Of a DNA stretch of 64,000 nucleotides, positions 1 to 62,014 are shown one piece after another. The position numbers were made by a program, and so were the translations under genes. Origin of the DNA: Melitaea cinxia (lineage: Eukaryota; Arthropoda; Insecta; Lepidoptera; Nymphalidae); assembly GCF_905220565.1 (NCBI RefSeq), contig NC_059401.1, forward strand, positions 707,001 to 771,000, written 5' to 3'. Position 1 is the stretch's first letter. The number at the start of each line of letters is the position of its first letter. The notes below the pieces were generated by a model. That model was given only the letters and a program-made list of their open reading frames with translations, did no database searches and had not been told where the DNA came from.

Positions 1-994
1 GCATAAATTGACTTGCAAAAATGTGTGGAAATTATGGAAAAATTTCTGACCAAAAAAAAATTTTAGTGATGACCCACTGTTATGTAGTAAATTAACGTCC
101 AATTATTCTAAACATTTTTGATCCAATTATTCTTATTAAGGGATGTCAAATTTGAGTTAAATATAGGCTGTATAAATTTAGAGGTTTACAAAAAGTACCG
201 AAAGAGTAACATCCTAATTTTTTAAATTTATTTTAATTTTTTTAGTAAATTTTTATTCATAAATATAGAAATTACAAACTTATTATTATGAAACAACTTT
301 TTCGGATTCTATCACAGTTCGTTAGGTCATCCTGTGACCTTGGTTGCTATAAAGTATCGTGTGAAACGTTGGGTATCTCAAAAACGTAATAAACCGTGAT
401 AAAATACGAAACAGTTGTTTCATTACAATGAGTGAAATTAACGTAGACATTAAAAAACAATATAAAATAAATTATTTACAAAACTGAAAACATACAATGA
501 TAAGCACTGTTACCGTGTACACATTATTGATTGTGGACTGACCTTCTAACCTCTAGCAGCAGTAACATTTTACATTATTCATAAACCTTGTGTTGCTGTT
601 GAATATTTTATTTGTAGTAATGAAAGTAATCGATTGCATAACTAAAAATATTATTTTTTATTTTTATTTTATTTTGCCATACAATTATATTTGTCATACT
701 AAAGTTTTTTGGTTTGTTTTGACTTATAAAAGAGTTATCAGTTATACTTAGTATTCATACTAAAGATTGTTTAAGCAATGAATTGAAATTAGGCAATTAC
801 TTTTTTAATACCTGTTTACTACATTTTCCGACAGTATAAAATTAATTAAAAAAAAAAAACTAATGTTTATTACAATCAAATCATAACTAAAAATTTTTTT
901 TTAAATAAATATTTATAATAATTGTTTAGCTTTTATTGTAAATTAATAAATAAATATTAATGATATATTATAATTTTAATTAATATGCTTATAG
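1..994. other. Intron of the peroxiredoxin-5 gene (partial)
   Basis: AT-rich sequence with no open frame of note. It ends in the splice acceptor TTATAG just before the last peroxiredoxin exon. A foldback repeat lies at 288-423; nothing else is recognisable. Confidence 0.6.
288..423. repeat. Foldback repeat, copy 1
   Basis: The left end ATGAAACAACTTTTTCGGAT and the right end, its imperfect complement, form terminal inverted repeats of about 35 bp. The core (CCTGTGACCTTGGTTGCT) is the reverse complement of the core of the copy at 3250-3398. The sequence just right of the repeat (about 424-466) is also similar between the two copies, so the real element may extend beyond the hairpin. Confidence 0.7.
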
Positions 995-1192
995 GTTCGC
1001 ATGTTAGCTGACCCAAGTGGCAATTTCATCAAAGCATTGGATCTTGGTACCAATCTGCCTCCTCTTGGTGGTTTTCGCTCCAAACGTTTCTCAATGGTGA
1101 TCAATGATGGCAAAGTTGAAAATTTGAATGTTGAGCCCGATGGAACTGGACTATCTTGCTCGCTGGCTGATAAAATTAAGCTGAAGAATTAA
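995..1192 (+). CDS. Prdx5: Peroxiredoxin-5, last coding exon (partial gene)
   Basis: Peroxiredoxin-5 is a thiol peroxidase that reduces hydrogen peroxide, alkyl hydroperoxides and peroxynitrite using thioredoxin. This exon follows a TTATAG acceptor and reads V-R-M-L-A-D-P at its start, matching the conserved start of the last exon in the animal family. It continues with KRFSMVINDGKVENLNVEPD and GTGLSCSLADKI. The Cys in GLSCSLA is the equivalent of the resolving cysteine of atypical 2-Cys peroxiredoxin-5; the peroxidatic Cys would be in an upstream exon outside the window. The protein ends KLKN, so it lacks the SQL-type peroxisomal signal of the human enzyme, which suggests a mitochondrial or cytosolic location (inference). 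Frame phase at the acceptor is 0. TAA is at 1190-1192. Confidence 0.9.
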   Translation, partial: VRMLADPSGNFIKALDLGTNLPPLGGFRSKRFSMVINDGKVENLNVEPDGTGLSCSLADKIKLKN

Positions 1193-2802
1193 GATGACCC
1201 CGCTTTAGTAGTTTCACATCACAAACTATTTCTCAGTAACGTGTGATCTAAACACCCAGCTTTATGCAGATCTTAGACTGTCTAAGCACCCCTTGTGATA
1301 ATGCCTTTAATATATATGTATTTTACATTTAATGTTTTATGTGTGTTTAATTTTTAAACCTCTCCTTTTTATTAAAGGTATGCAATACGCATTTATAATA
1401 TTTTGTATTTTATACATATTTGTTACTTTTTAATAACTTATTAATTCTTAATACATGTTTAATAGAATGAAGTTAACAGTTTATTTTGAAAAATGTGTTG
1501 TTTTACCATTCATATTACTGGTAAGGATAAACATCGCATCAAAAACTAAATTTGAAAAAAACTTTAGTATGTCCAATTTTATTTCTATAAAAAGAGAAGT
1601 TGCTGTTGGCTACTGATACTGACTATTGGATTAACAAAAGCTGTGTTTCCCGCTAGTGACATGTTTTTATAGACCATTAATGTTTGCCATGACTCAGCAA
1701 TACTAACTTTTTCTTTTTAATTAGCAGGTATATTCATTTTTTAACCAACTTCAAAAAAGGTTGATTCTCAATTTAACTGATGTGTCTACTCATAATTTAT
1801 ATTGGTACCAATTTCATGATTCTTTTTTTGAAAGCTTTTTCAAACAAAAAAGAATTACTTTGTTGCGTCGAGTAGTTTTTTTGTATTGTTACTTTAAATT
1901 AGTCCAACTAAGTACACAAAATTTTCGAAAAATGTGACTTTTGCGTCCTAATGTTATCTTTGGGGACACTGGGACACATAACCGAAAAACGGGACGGCGC
2001 TGCTCTAAACTGGGCGTCTGGTCACGTTACGCATGGTAATTGGGTTTTTGTATTGTTTGTGTTTAGACCCAAACAGAGGACATGGGACCCTATACCATTG
2101 TGGCCTGTAGAGTAAGCACAGTTTTTCAAAGGCTGGCAAAATTCCTTAAAATTACCATTAAAGGCTTTATTTTAATATGTGGTATATTTAAAAAAAATCC
2201 ATGTCTCAGAAACCTAAAATTGTAAATGGTATAAATGATACAGCAAAGATTTAATAAACTTTGTGTGCGTGCAGGGGGTTTTAAAAATTCAGGAATCCAA
2301 GGAAATTTAAAATAAAAGACTGAGATCGTACTATGAGCAGTGCTAGCAGTATATTAATTAAATAATTTTGCCAAATTAAAGCCTGATGCTTCAACACTTT
2401 GTGATACAGTAGATATATTTTTAAGTGGTTAGTCATTAAAAAAATTAAGTACCTATTAATTTAAAAGTACTAAAATAATGCATCTTTTGCACGTTTGTAT
2501 ATATAACGATCTTACCCTAAATTTGAAATTAGTAGATAACAAAAAGTTAGCAATGTTAGCATGAATGTAATTAGTTAATATTACTTGTGTTTCTCAAATA
2601 ATAATATTCGTTACCTACATGTGTTATTATTTTGATTTTTCTGGTGGATAGGAACGCATATGACAATGACATTGCGTCAATATCAAAGTCAATAGTCTCT
2701 ATGATGACATTTGTCAAAAATTCGCAAAAACTTAGGGTGCAGAACTGCAGACTTTTGTTTGTTTTGCGCTAAATGATGTTTTTATGACTAAAAGTTGCGA
2801 AA
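1193..2802. other. Prdx5 3' UTR and intergenic spacer
   Basis: AT-rich, with no gene. A short fragment of the CCGACTTC-terminated MITE family lies near 1738-1780. The last 150 bases before 2803 should hold the promoter of the ligase gene, but no TATA box or clear initiator is recognisable. Confidence 0.4.
1371..1376 (+). promoter_or_regulatory. Candidate polyadenylation signal of Prdx5
   Basis: ATTAAA lies about 180 bases after the stop codon in AT-rich sequence. It is a common variant hexamer; position is the only support. Confidence 0.35.
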
Positions 2803-53358
<50,556 letters not shown>

Positions 53359-53374
53359 GGTACGCGCCTGGAAC

Positions 53375-53572
53375 TGCCTCGGGCTCACAGGAGATCGCAG
53401 CTAAATGATACTCTCAAGTGTCGTGTTCCTGTGGTGGGTGAGGTGACCAGAACTTCTGGGGAGGGTCAGGGGTGGGGTCGGCAACGCGCTTACGATACTT
53501 CTAGTGTTGTAGGCGTGTTTAGGCTACGGTAATCGCTTACCATCAGGTGAGCTGTATCCTTTTTTGCCGATT
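53375..53572 (+). repeat. Family D repeat in the AREL1 3' UTR
   Basis: Starts about 17 bases after the stop. GATCGCAGCTAAATGATACT, GTGGGTGAGGTGACCAGAAC, GGGTCGGCAACGCGCTTACG and CGCTTACCATCAGGTGAGCT are the conserved core of the family. It would be part of the mature mRNA. Confidence 0.75.
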
Positions 53573-53761
53573 TATTTGTATGAAGAAAATACAGCCTCAT
53601 GACAGGTGCAATTATTAATGAATTAGTGAATGGTATGGCGCATATTATATTCTTAATACAGATGTTGGCAAAATGTTCGCTCCAGTGTAGAAAACGAGTG
53701 AGTGAATGATATAACGTATATTTCGATCTTTACATTGAACGACACGTTGATTACTAAGTAT

Positions 53762-53767
53762 AATAAA
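53762..53767 (+). promoter_or_regulatory. Candidate polyadenylation signal of AREL1
   Basis: First AATAAA after the stop codon. Others at 54105-54110 and 54618-54623 could be used instead or in addition. Confidence 0.35.
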
Positions 53768-54617
53768 ACTTTTGAAAAGTGAGTCATATATTAAGATCGA
53801 GTCTAGTGTGTAGATTGTACAGAAATACTGTAGACGATTTGTGAGATTCTTATATAGTAATATTTATATAACGGTGAAATTAAAATATTTCGTGGCGTAG
53901 CTTTAAATAGCTCGAAATAGGAAGGAAATTTATTCTCAAAATATAAAGGAAAACAAAAAGCTTTGAGACGTAAAGGGGACGCTTTTAACATTTGAGTCTT
54001 ATGCCACAAAAATATACCACTTGACTTCATTTAATGCTTGCATATTTAAATTCTTTAATTTAGTACGAGAATATTATTTCTTCATTTCTGGCTTCCAAAT
54101 CTATAATAAACTAAATTATATTTTAGTTTCGTTCTAGTCTCTTCAGTGAAAGGCTGCCATTATCATGATACCCTTTAAATGATTCGTTTTATTTATTACT
54201 CTGCTGTGAAGGCTTATAAAAATAATTAGGTCTATAAAGCAATTGTTAAACCAGAGTAACGACATCTATCGCGCGCCATACGAACTACAAACTAAAAACT
54301 GAACTGCGAACTATAGAAAACAATATCATAACATAATTGTTTTGAATTAAGATCAGGGTAGTGTGTAGCGCTACGTTGTGATTTTGGTTGTGTTAAGTTA
54401 AAATTGAAACATAAGTCAAAGATAGATGTTTGTATATAAATACTTAGTTGTGTTATTTATTTTAACATATAAAAAATAAGCAGATCTGATAGTTATAAAA
54501 TCTGCCTTTATGATCTCATAATAGTCGTTTTGTTTCAAATATTAATATTATAGTTTGAGGTAGCGAGTAAACATTATCCGTGAGAAAAATGTACATCTGT
54601 ATATATACATAATTCCA

Positions 54618-54623
54618 AATAAA
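54618..54623 (+). promoter_or_regulatory. Candidate distal polyadenylation signal of AREL1
   Basis: AATAAA followed by a GTGTTG U/G-rich stretch, which favours cleavage here. Confidence 0.4.
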
Positions 54624-54957
54624 AGTGTTGCTTTAACGCACTATGAAAGAATTTTTCGCATTACTTATAAATGAAATTATATTTTAAAGTAGATATTCTA
54701 TTTAATGTAGATACGACAAAGACATTATTGTGTATTATTCTAAGTCCACGACCCTTATAATTTAAATTTAAATATGACAAATAAAAAAGTTGCCATATGT
54801 AAACTTGTACTGCAGCCGTGTTGCATTAATCTCTTTAAATATTAAATAGTAATTCGTTTATTATAATGCTGGAAATTTTATAAGGAACTAAACAATACTA
54901 TTAAGGAACACATTCGTACTATGTGCGTCTGTGTTTAGTTATTCAGTTGCAATATGC

Positions 54958-55040
54958 AAGTTTGTGTAAACTTGTGTAAATTGTGTAAAGTTGTGTAAAG
55001 CTGTGCAAAGTTGTACAAAGTTGTGCAAAGTTGTGCGTGA
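54958..55040 (+). repeat. 10-bp tandem repeat
   Basis: TTGTGTAAAG, TTGTGCAAAG and close variants repeat about eight times. Confidence 0.85.
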
Positions 55041-55979
55041 GTGTGGGTTGACAACTTCGTGTGTTGTCGTTCTGTGCACTAGTAAAACTTTTAAATTAGG
55101 ATAGAAATATTTAATAAAGAAGATCCATCCATTCGACTGTCCGTCTTCAGGAATTGAAAGCGACAATAATACCGGTCCGTCACGTAGGGCACAACCGTCG
55201 CTTGGCTTCAACGGGTTTTCAAAAACCTATTTTATTTGTGTATTTTTTAATGTTTTTTTTTTATGCGTTTAATTTTGATTTACATAACAATATATTTAAA
55301 AAAAAAGTTTTTTTTTTGTATTTGTCAATATTTAGGTATGTGGTAGAGGATATGTTGACACAGATTTTAATTTTCTTTTCAGTCATATTTTGGTATTATT
55401 TCATTTTGTAAATAATTGTACAAATTACGATTCTGATTAAAAAATAATTAGTATAGAAAAACTTAAATAGAATATAAACTTAGTAAATTACGAAACAATA
55501 GACATGTTTGTTATTTCTTTAAAATATAAAATGTAAATGCGTTTTAAGAATAATAAAGACGTCTCCTAAAATATCCTTCAATGAATATAATTTCACACAG
55601 AATTTTTAGTGTGGAAAAAAATCAACAGTGTGACAACACCTAACTCATTAAGTCAAATGGACGAGACTAGAGATATGCATTTAATGCTGCATTTAATTTA
55701 GCACTATATAGGGAAAAGTTCAAATTTACTTTATTTAATTCTGCTTTAAAAGCACTTTGAGGCTATCACCGAGGTTCTAAAGTTAGAATACACTAATGTG
55801 TCACGCTTATTTACTGTCTGTACGTAAGACAATAGAAAGGAAAATTTTACTAATGCCTAACTAAAAAATAGAACAATTTTTATGACATACTTTATCAAAG
55901 TTTATTCATTTATACTTTATTATATACACAACTACATGTTACACAGTAAACATTATTTTAAGATTATAGATTTATATTA

Positions 55980-56045
55980 CAGACTGTGAAGTACAATGGG
56001 CGGACTTATGGCTATTTAGCCATTCCTTTCAGACAACCCAAATTG
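55980..56045 (-). repeat. LINE 3' fragment
   Basis: The complement of CTGGACGAAATGGCTAAATA-type sequence at 18060; only about 65 bp. Confidence 0.55.
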
Positions 56046-56377
56046 TTTTAATATCTTCAAAATTTACTTTCAAATGTTCAAGAATACACGGTTGATGTAT
56101 TTTATGTATAACCTCATACTTTTAACGTTTATTTTAATTATAGTTCTATAGAAGAAACGGCTTGTATAAATTAAAAGAAAAAGCAATAAGTATCTTAAAT
56201 ACGTCGAAATTAAGTATTTTTTTAAATAATCATATGTGCTATCGATTGCTTGGTAGAAGATATTAAAATTAGTTTAATACTATTGGGTACGACTTTTTTG
56301 GTAGGTGTCTAAGAAAGCATTCTTTGTTTTTAACGGCCTTAAAACTAATATAAATTTTTCGAAATGCCTTAAGATTC

Positions 56378-56639
56378 GGGGGCGGCCATAAATTACGTGA
56401 GGTGTTTTTTTAAATTTTCTGTCCCTCCCTCCCCCCTCTGGTGAGATGTCGTGAGATTTTATTCAACCCCCTCCCCCATCCCCCAATCTCACATGAGATC
56501 TTTTAAAATGTGGGTTTCTTACGTAAAGGCGTTTGATTGTTATTGTAAAAAGGCCCCCCTCTCTCCAACGTAAGATTAGATGAGATTTGACTCGACCCCC
56601 TCCCCCCTTGAACATCTCACGTATTTTATGAACGCCTCC
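56378..56639. mobile_element. DNA-transposon MITE with C-rich interior
   Basis: Left GGGGGCGGCCATAAATTACG and right end complement GGAGGCGTTCATAAAATACG form 24-bp inverted repeats ending ACGTGAG with about five mismatches. The interior repeats CTCCCCC-type runs and TGAGAT motifs. No coding capacity. Confidence 0.65.
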
Positions 56640-56978
56640 TTATCGTTTGTGAAATAAGGTCTAATTAAGTTTACTATCACTTAAATAATAAGCAGCATAA
56701 AGATAGTTTACATGTTGCCATATCTCCGACTTGTAAAAATATAATATACCATTGTATATAAATACCCAATAGTTAAAATGATATATGACTTCATCAGGAA
56801 TAATCCGTTGAAAACGAGTTATTAGATGAAAAAAAATTTAATTGTTTGTTACAGCAATAATCATATTCCAAGATTTTCAATTTTATAGGTTGAATTTCAA
56901 TAAAGCCTATGTATGATTTATTCGTTTTAATTTATTGTTTTTTTTTTAATTATATTTTAAATGTATGCATAAAAAGAT

Positions 56979-57170
56979 ATGTCTCAAAAATATTTTTTGT
57001 TCTACACTTATAAAATAACAGGTTTTAATTCAGCGAAAGTGACTGTTGGCCTCATGACCGATTATAAATTATACAGTATACACCATAAAGGATTTTGGAT
57101 GGGATGGGTAAAATTTCCTATAAAAGTCCACCACTTTAAAGTTATAAAACCAAACACAAAGAGGCCCTAA
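56979..57170 (+). CDS. Unidentified 63-codon ORF
   Basis: Begins MSQKYFLFYTYKITGFNSAK and continues KGFWMGWVKFPIKVHHFKVI to KPNTKRP and a stop, followed within a few bases by AATAAA. The composition (W, H, K, P, few runs) is more protein-like than other short frames in this AT-rich region. A possible acceptor TAACAG lies at about 57020, so it might be a terminal exon. I do not recognise it; no domain is visible. It could be a small gene, a terminal exon or a repeat remnant. Confidence 0.3.
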   Translation: MSQKYFLFYTYKITGFNSAKVTVGLMTDYKLYSIHHKGFWMGWVKFPIKVHHFKVIKPNTKRP

Positions 57171-57947
57171 ATAATAAACTAACAATTTTAAATTAGGTAA
57201 ATATATTTGGTACTATATACAGTGGTTTCTTTTTCTTTAGAAATATAATTAACTGCTACGTGGGTATAGATGCGGGGAACATCAAGTATATTTCAAATTA
57301 AAATTATTTTATACTGGTGAAGTCATTTTATTAATAGTCATCAATATACAAAAAAATAAGTGTTCTTAGATTTAATTGAATTTATTTACACGTTGTGCTA
57401 TTAATAAACACTAATGTGGCCTATAAAATATATGCTTGAATTTTTATTATTCTCACTAACAAGTCTGTTCTAGAACTAGTCATTGTGAAAAAATATTTAA
57501 TTTTTAATAATTTATTTATTGTAAGTTAAGAAAAATTATTTTGCCTCTGTCTGTCTTTCTAAATGAATGTATGGATGTATGAGACAATAGGAAAATAGAT
57601 ATGGATATAATAATAAAATAAATAATAGTTTAAAGAAACTAAAAAAACACTCTTTTATAAATAAACCAAACTAAAAAGGAATAATCTTATCAAATTAGTG
57701 TATAATCATCGGTCCTTGATAAGTCTACTAAGTTTAAATGAAATCTGAACGTTTGAAGTCGGTCAAAATAAATTTCAAAGGAGTCGGTTTCAAACTTACA
57801 AAGGTAAGCTAATAAAAAACGTGTAAAAAGGTTGAACTGACGTTGCGTAATTTAACGAATACTTGGTAAATACAGATAATTACCGACTACAGTCCTAATC
57901 CTATACTCATAAATATATATATCTATGTTAAATATCTCGCAGCTGTC

Positions 57948-58111
57948 CAGTGACGTAGCGAGCTTAAGTCGCGCCCAATACCTTTTTATTGCCCCCCCAT
58001 TCGAAAACCATATAATATGTCCAGCAATTTTTTGTTTTGCGGACCATTTGGCGCCTCTGTGTGTAGCGCCCGGGGCATGATGGCCCCTTGCCCACCCTCA
58101 GTACGTCACTG
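57948..58111. mobile_element. Small MITE, CAGTGACGTA ends
   Basis: Perfect 10-bp inverted repeats CAGTGACGTA and TACGTCACTG enclose 164 bp containing TTGCCCCCCCATTCG and GCGCCCGGGGCATG. The ends resemble hAT elements; flanks share only TGTC, so the target duplication is unclear. Confidence 0.6.
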
Positions 58112-58974
58112 TATTTGTCCATTTTTTTGTCAGTTTTTATGATGAGATTTTTTCCATAGGGTAGGCTACAGCCGATAGTAATCTCTGATTGCGCTGCCCT
58201 TTTCGGTTTTTGAGTACTCTATAAGGGACATTTTTCTGTTTGGTAATTGTTAATTATCTATTTTTTTTTTTTTTTTTTTGTTACACTTAAATCGATATTT
58301 TTTTATAAGAATAAAAAAATAATAAGAAAAATGATTCAAACTGATTAAAAATTGCTTTTTTTGTCTCGGCGTAAGTCTAAAAATCCTGATTAAGTTTTTT
58401 GAAAGTCTATAAATCCTGAATATGTTTTTTAACAGATTGTAGCTCAGGCCTATGGACACTAGCGATATATTTCTGTTAATTCGTGTTGATTTGATATCGA
58501 AATTTTATTTGTTACTCTGTGTGAATCAGTATATTATTCATATTTGGAATTTGTATAAAGCATTGACCTTATGTGATCACAAATCTGAACAATCCTTTAT
58601 CATATATGTTGTAGTATCTTGTCGTTGTCAGATGTATAAAGATTAATTCAAAAATAATAAGTTGTTAATGATTAAAAGTAATAAATTGTAATCGTTTTAA
58701 TTCTGTATTTAATTTCATCTCATACGCACAATGAACACTCGTTTCTGGTAAGTTTCTAGTAAAACTCTAAGGCCTATACCCTCAAGTTGTAGTCATAGCA
58801 AATCATTCCAAATGTTGATATTTTGTCGTAGATTGTTGAATAGAATTGTAAGACTGAACGATTAAAGTAACATTGACGAAATTTTGTTTTATTTATACCT
58901 CTTCTAAACCCCCATTATTGTTAAGAGACTTAAGATAGCGCAGGCTTAAACCTTGGTTTTTGATTGCTATCTGT

Positions 58975-59172
58975 GTAATATATAACATTCTCGTGTCGCG
59001 GTGTTTGTAGTTAAACTCGAGCTTGACCGATTCTCATGAAATTTTGTGTTCATATCGGGTAGGTCTGAGAATCGGCCAACATCTATTTTTCATTCCCCTA
59101 AGTTATAAGAAGGGGGTTGATTGAGAAGGTTAATAAAATATATGGCAAAACAACGGTTGCGGGGTCAGCTAG
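58975..59172 (+). mobile_element. Helitron-like 3' end
   Basis: Ends TTGCGGGGTCAGCTAG|T at 59172. A second diverged end, GGCAGGTCAGCTGG, follows at about 59340. The 5' boundary is not defined. Confidence 0.5.
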
Positions 59173-60421
59173 TATACATATATAAATCTCGTGTCACGAT
59201 GTTTGTTCGGGCTAATCTCCGAAACTAGTGTACTGATTTTAATGAAATTTTGCACAGATATGTAACATATATTCATGACCGCGATAGTTTTATTACAAAT
59301 AAAAAAAAAAGAGTGGTGCGTAGTTCGGCAGGTCAGCTGGTATATAATGGTAAGTAGTATATAAAAATTAATCTCCGAAATTAAATACACGCGCTTAATT
59401 TCCAATGACTGCACCAAATTGGATAATTCTTTCTTTTGATATGTAAGTTATTGTTAGTCTAAGGTTTGTAGGTTGTAGGTGACAATTTCAATAAAGATCT
59501 TAAGGTCAGTTAGTTATTACATAAGTCACTAGCGACCTCTGTATGTCCATATTTTGTTACACGATAAGTAATCACCAACATATTATATACTAAAACTTTC
59601 TTCGAAACACGCTGCAACTTATGGTATACGTGTTATTCCTATCGGTTTTCGGAGATAACTGAACAAAAAACCAAAAACCTGTCCTCCATTTATTAGTATA
59701 GATATTATAAATCTATTATTTTTGGGGATAGATGTTTGCTACACATTTACGCAAAAACTAGTGAATAAAAAGTATCCTGACTACTGTTTATTTCATTCCC
59801 AATGGATAACAGATAACGCGACTAAAACCCCCGAGCGGTAACATACAGTTTAAAATAGTCTCTTTTTATTTTAATTTTTGTTATTTACTTGTTTATGATT
59901 TCTTAGCCCACTACACTCTAATAGATAATAAGTTTAAAACAATTATTCCTTATTTATTAGGAACAGTAGAAATAAAATCAAACTTTTATAATGATAGTGT
60001 ATTTTAATATACTAAATTGGTAACAATTCTTAAAAAACTAACAATAAGTTCTAATACTTACCCATATCCAAAACCGCCTCTTGCGGAAAGCAATAAGTAA
60101 CAATTTAATACACTAATATACTTACCAAACTTCTATACATATTATTCGAAAAATATTTTAATTTCAGTTCAAACAATTGTCGATATCATTTAGCAAAATC
60201 GTATTCAACATTTTTACAATTTTGCCGCGAAAGTTGACAGATTATAGATAGGTACCAAAAAAAAAATGTATAAAAATAAAAATGACGACAGATTTTAAGG
60301 ATAAACATAATTAAGTAATAGAAAAACTCAAATATGATTCTTCATAAAGAATGTAAATTACAATCAATTATCGAATTTCTTTTCCTTTAAAAATAATAAT
60401 TTTGAAATAATTTTACGACTA

Positions 60422-60783
60422 AGGGAACGTACTCATAAACGTGATTCATTCAGGAGGGGAAGGGAGTTTTCAAATATACCATGCTTGGGAAACTGGGGCC
60501 CGGGAGCTAGTGATTTTAGATTTTCGTCGTATAGTCAATATCCTCTCGTAAAATCTCACGCTTTTTCGAGCTATAATCAAATATGGCGCACAGTGTTTAG
60601 CGCTTTTCAAACTCGCAGGTCAACTTTTTTCAACTTCCTATACGCAATAAATGATTTGAAATCATATTACTAAATTATTACGTGAAAACTCGAGGGAGAG
60701 GAGCAAATACTACGGATGGTCACCGAAGGGTAAGGGGTAAAAATTTTGTAAAAAAAGGGTCACGTAGGATGGGTACGTCCCCT
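60422..60783. mobile_element. DNA-transposon MITE, 362 bp
   Basis: Left AGGGAACGTACTCATAAACG and right end complement AGGGGACGTACCCATCCTAC are inverted repeats, both continuing into ACGTGA or ACGTGAC. The end pattern recalls the element at 56378-56639. A 62-codon frame inside is not conserved-looking. Confidence 0.65.
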
Positions 60784-61189
60784 AACATATATACTTAACT
60801 ATATTAGTTATTTGATTACTCATACATGTTTGTTTTGTTAACAACCACGTCTTGCCGGGATGAGAGTCCACAGAACGACTTCAGGTAGAGACATCGGATT
60901 GCGCATCCAAGATCGCGCTACTCCGAGCATTCTGAATTGAAATTATATCTAAAATTACTGCAGATTAGTAGAACATCTAAATTTATGGCAAATATTCAGA
61001 CATATAATCTTATTTATTATTCATTTGGCATAAAATATATTTTACTTTTACACTAAATAAATGTTTCAGACATTGTTTTCAATTTTCAAATTAGAAAACG
61101 ACTTTCGTGATTACGCGTCTTCTTTTACGGGGCTATGCCCAACAGGTTTTGGAACGGTCGATTTTTGATATGATATTTTAAAAAAATAT

Positions 61190-61310
61190 AAGGAAATATC
61201 CTGCTCTTTGGCTGCTATTTGAAGCAGCCAGTCTGAGATAGTACCTTAGCCTAATAGATTGGGGTAGGACCGTAGATGATGTACGAAGGCTATGGAATCC
61301 GCTTACCATA
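61190..61310 (+). repeat. Family D repeat, 5' fragment
   Basis: AGGAAATATCCTGCTCTTTG and GAAGCAGCCAGTCTGAGATA resemble 9690-9800. A 3' fragment of the tRNA-like SINE (GGAACGGTCGATTTTTGATA) lies just before it at 61150-61180. Confidence 0.5.
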
Positions 61311-61587
61311 TGCAAAATTTACGGTTTAAATAATTACCATAATGGTATAAAAATATATACTGTATCGTATATTAAGATGATATGTAGTGGCGTATATTAA
61401 GATTTAGCACCCCGAACCAGTGCCGTTTGCCGTCTCATAAATTAAGCAAAAAGGTAAAGCAGCGTATGTATCAGGGATGTGACATTTCGAAAAAAAAAGT
61501 ATGTTTGTTAAGGGGAAATATCCAGAATATTTCAGCTGACTTTTTTTAAGTAGCTTCGTTCTCACAAGCAGAGTTTACGTATTCGTG

Positions 61588-61860
61588 CGTGTCGTAAGAG
61601 GCGACTAAGGGATTACACAGTTTCACTACCACCTTGTAACTTAAAAAGCCGACCAATGGCGGAATAACCAACTAACTGCTGGGTTTGAAATACAAGGGCC
61701 GAAGACGGGCAGCAGCGTCTCCGGTGCGACAAAGCCAGCCCTGCGGTCACCAACCCGCCTGCCCAGCGTGGTGATTATGGGCAACACACATAAGTTCACG
61801 CCATTTTTGACGCAAACACGTGGAGGCTTATGTCCAGCAGTGGACTGCGATAGGCTGATG
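61588..61860 (+). repeat. SINE family B, near full length
   Basis: From GTGTCGTAAGAGGCGACTAA through CCGAAGACGGGCAGCAGCGT to GGAGGCTTATGTCCAGCAGT, ending in TGATGTGTGTGTGTGCG rather than (TGA)n. Confidence 0.75.
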
Positions 61861-61882
61861 TGTGTGTGTGCGTATACCTCAC

Positions 61883-62014
61883 CTGGTGAGCGGCCGCGGC
61901 CACCAGGCGAGCCGCTCGCGCTCCAGCTGCACCCGGAGCGCGGCCACCTCCAGCGCGAGCCCGGACACGCGCGCGCTCAGGGCCGAGCGCTCGTGTGAGC
62001 ACTGCTCGTGGGCT
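61883..62014 (-). CDS. GC-rich exon of an unidentified coiled-coil protein
   Basis: A 132-nt island of about 75 percent GC, with minus-strand acceptor GTATAG at 62015-62020 and donor CACCAG|GTGAGG at 61882. One open frame reads AHEQCSHERSALSARVSGLA then LEVAALRVQLERERLAWW, with hydrophobic residues spaced as in a coiled coil. It enters with one base of a codon and leaves with two. Composition matches the AREL1 exons 7-16, so a real gene on the opposite strand, tail-to-tail with AREL1, is plausible. Other exons are not seen; they would lie right of the window or were missed. Family unknown. Confidence 0.5.

Larger units (their letters stand above)
54630..61882. other. Intergenic region downstream of AREL1
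   Basis: AT-rich, with scattered MITEs, Helitron and LINE ends listed separately, and one unidentified short ORF at 56979-57170. I see nothing in 55050-55970, 57200-57940, 58120-58970 or 59350-60420 beyond low-complexity sequence. Confidence 0.5.
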
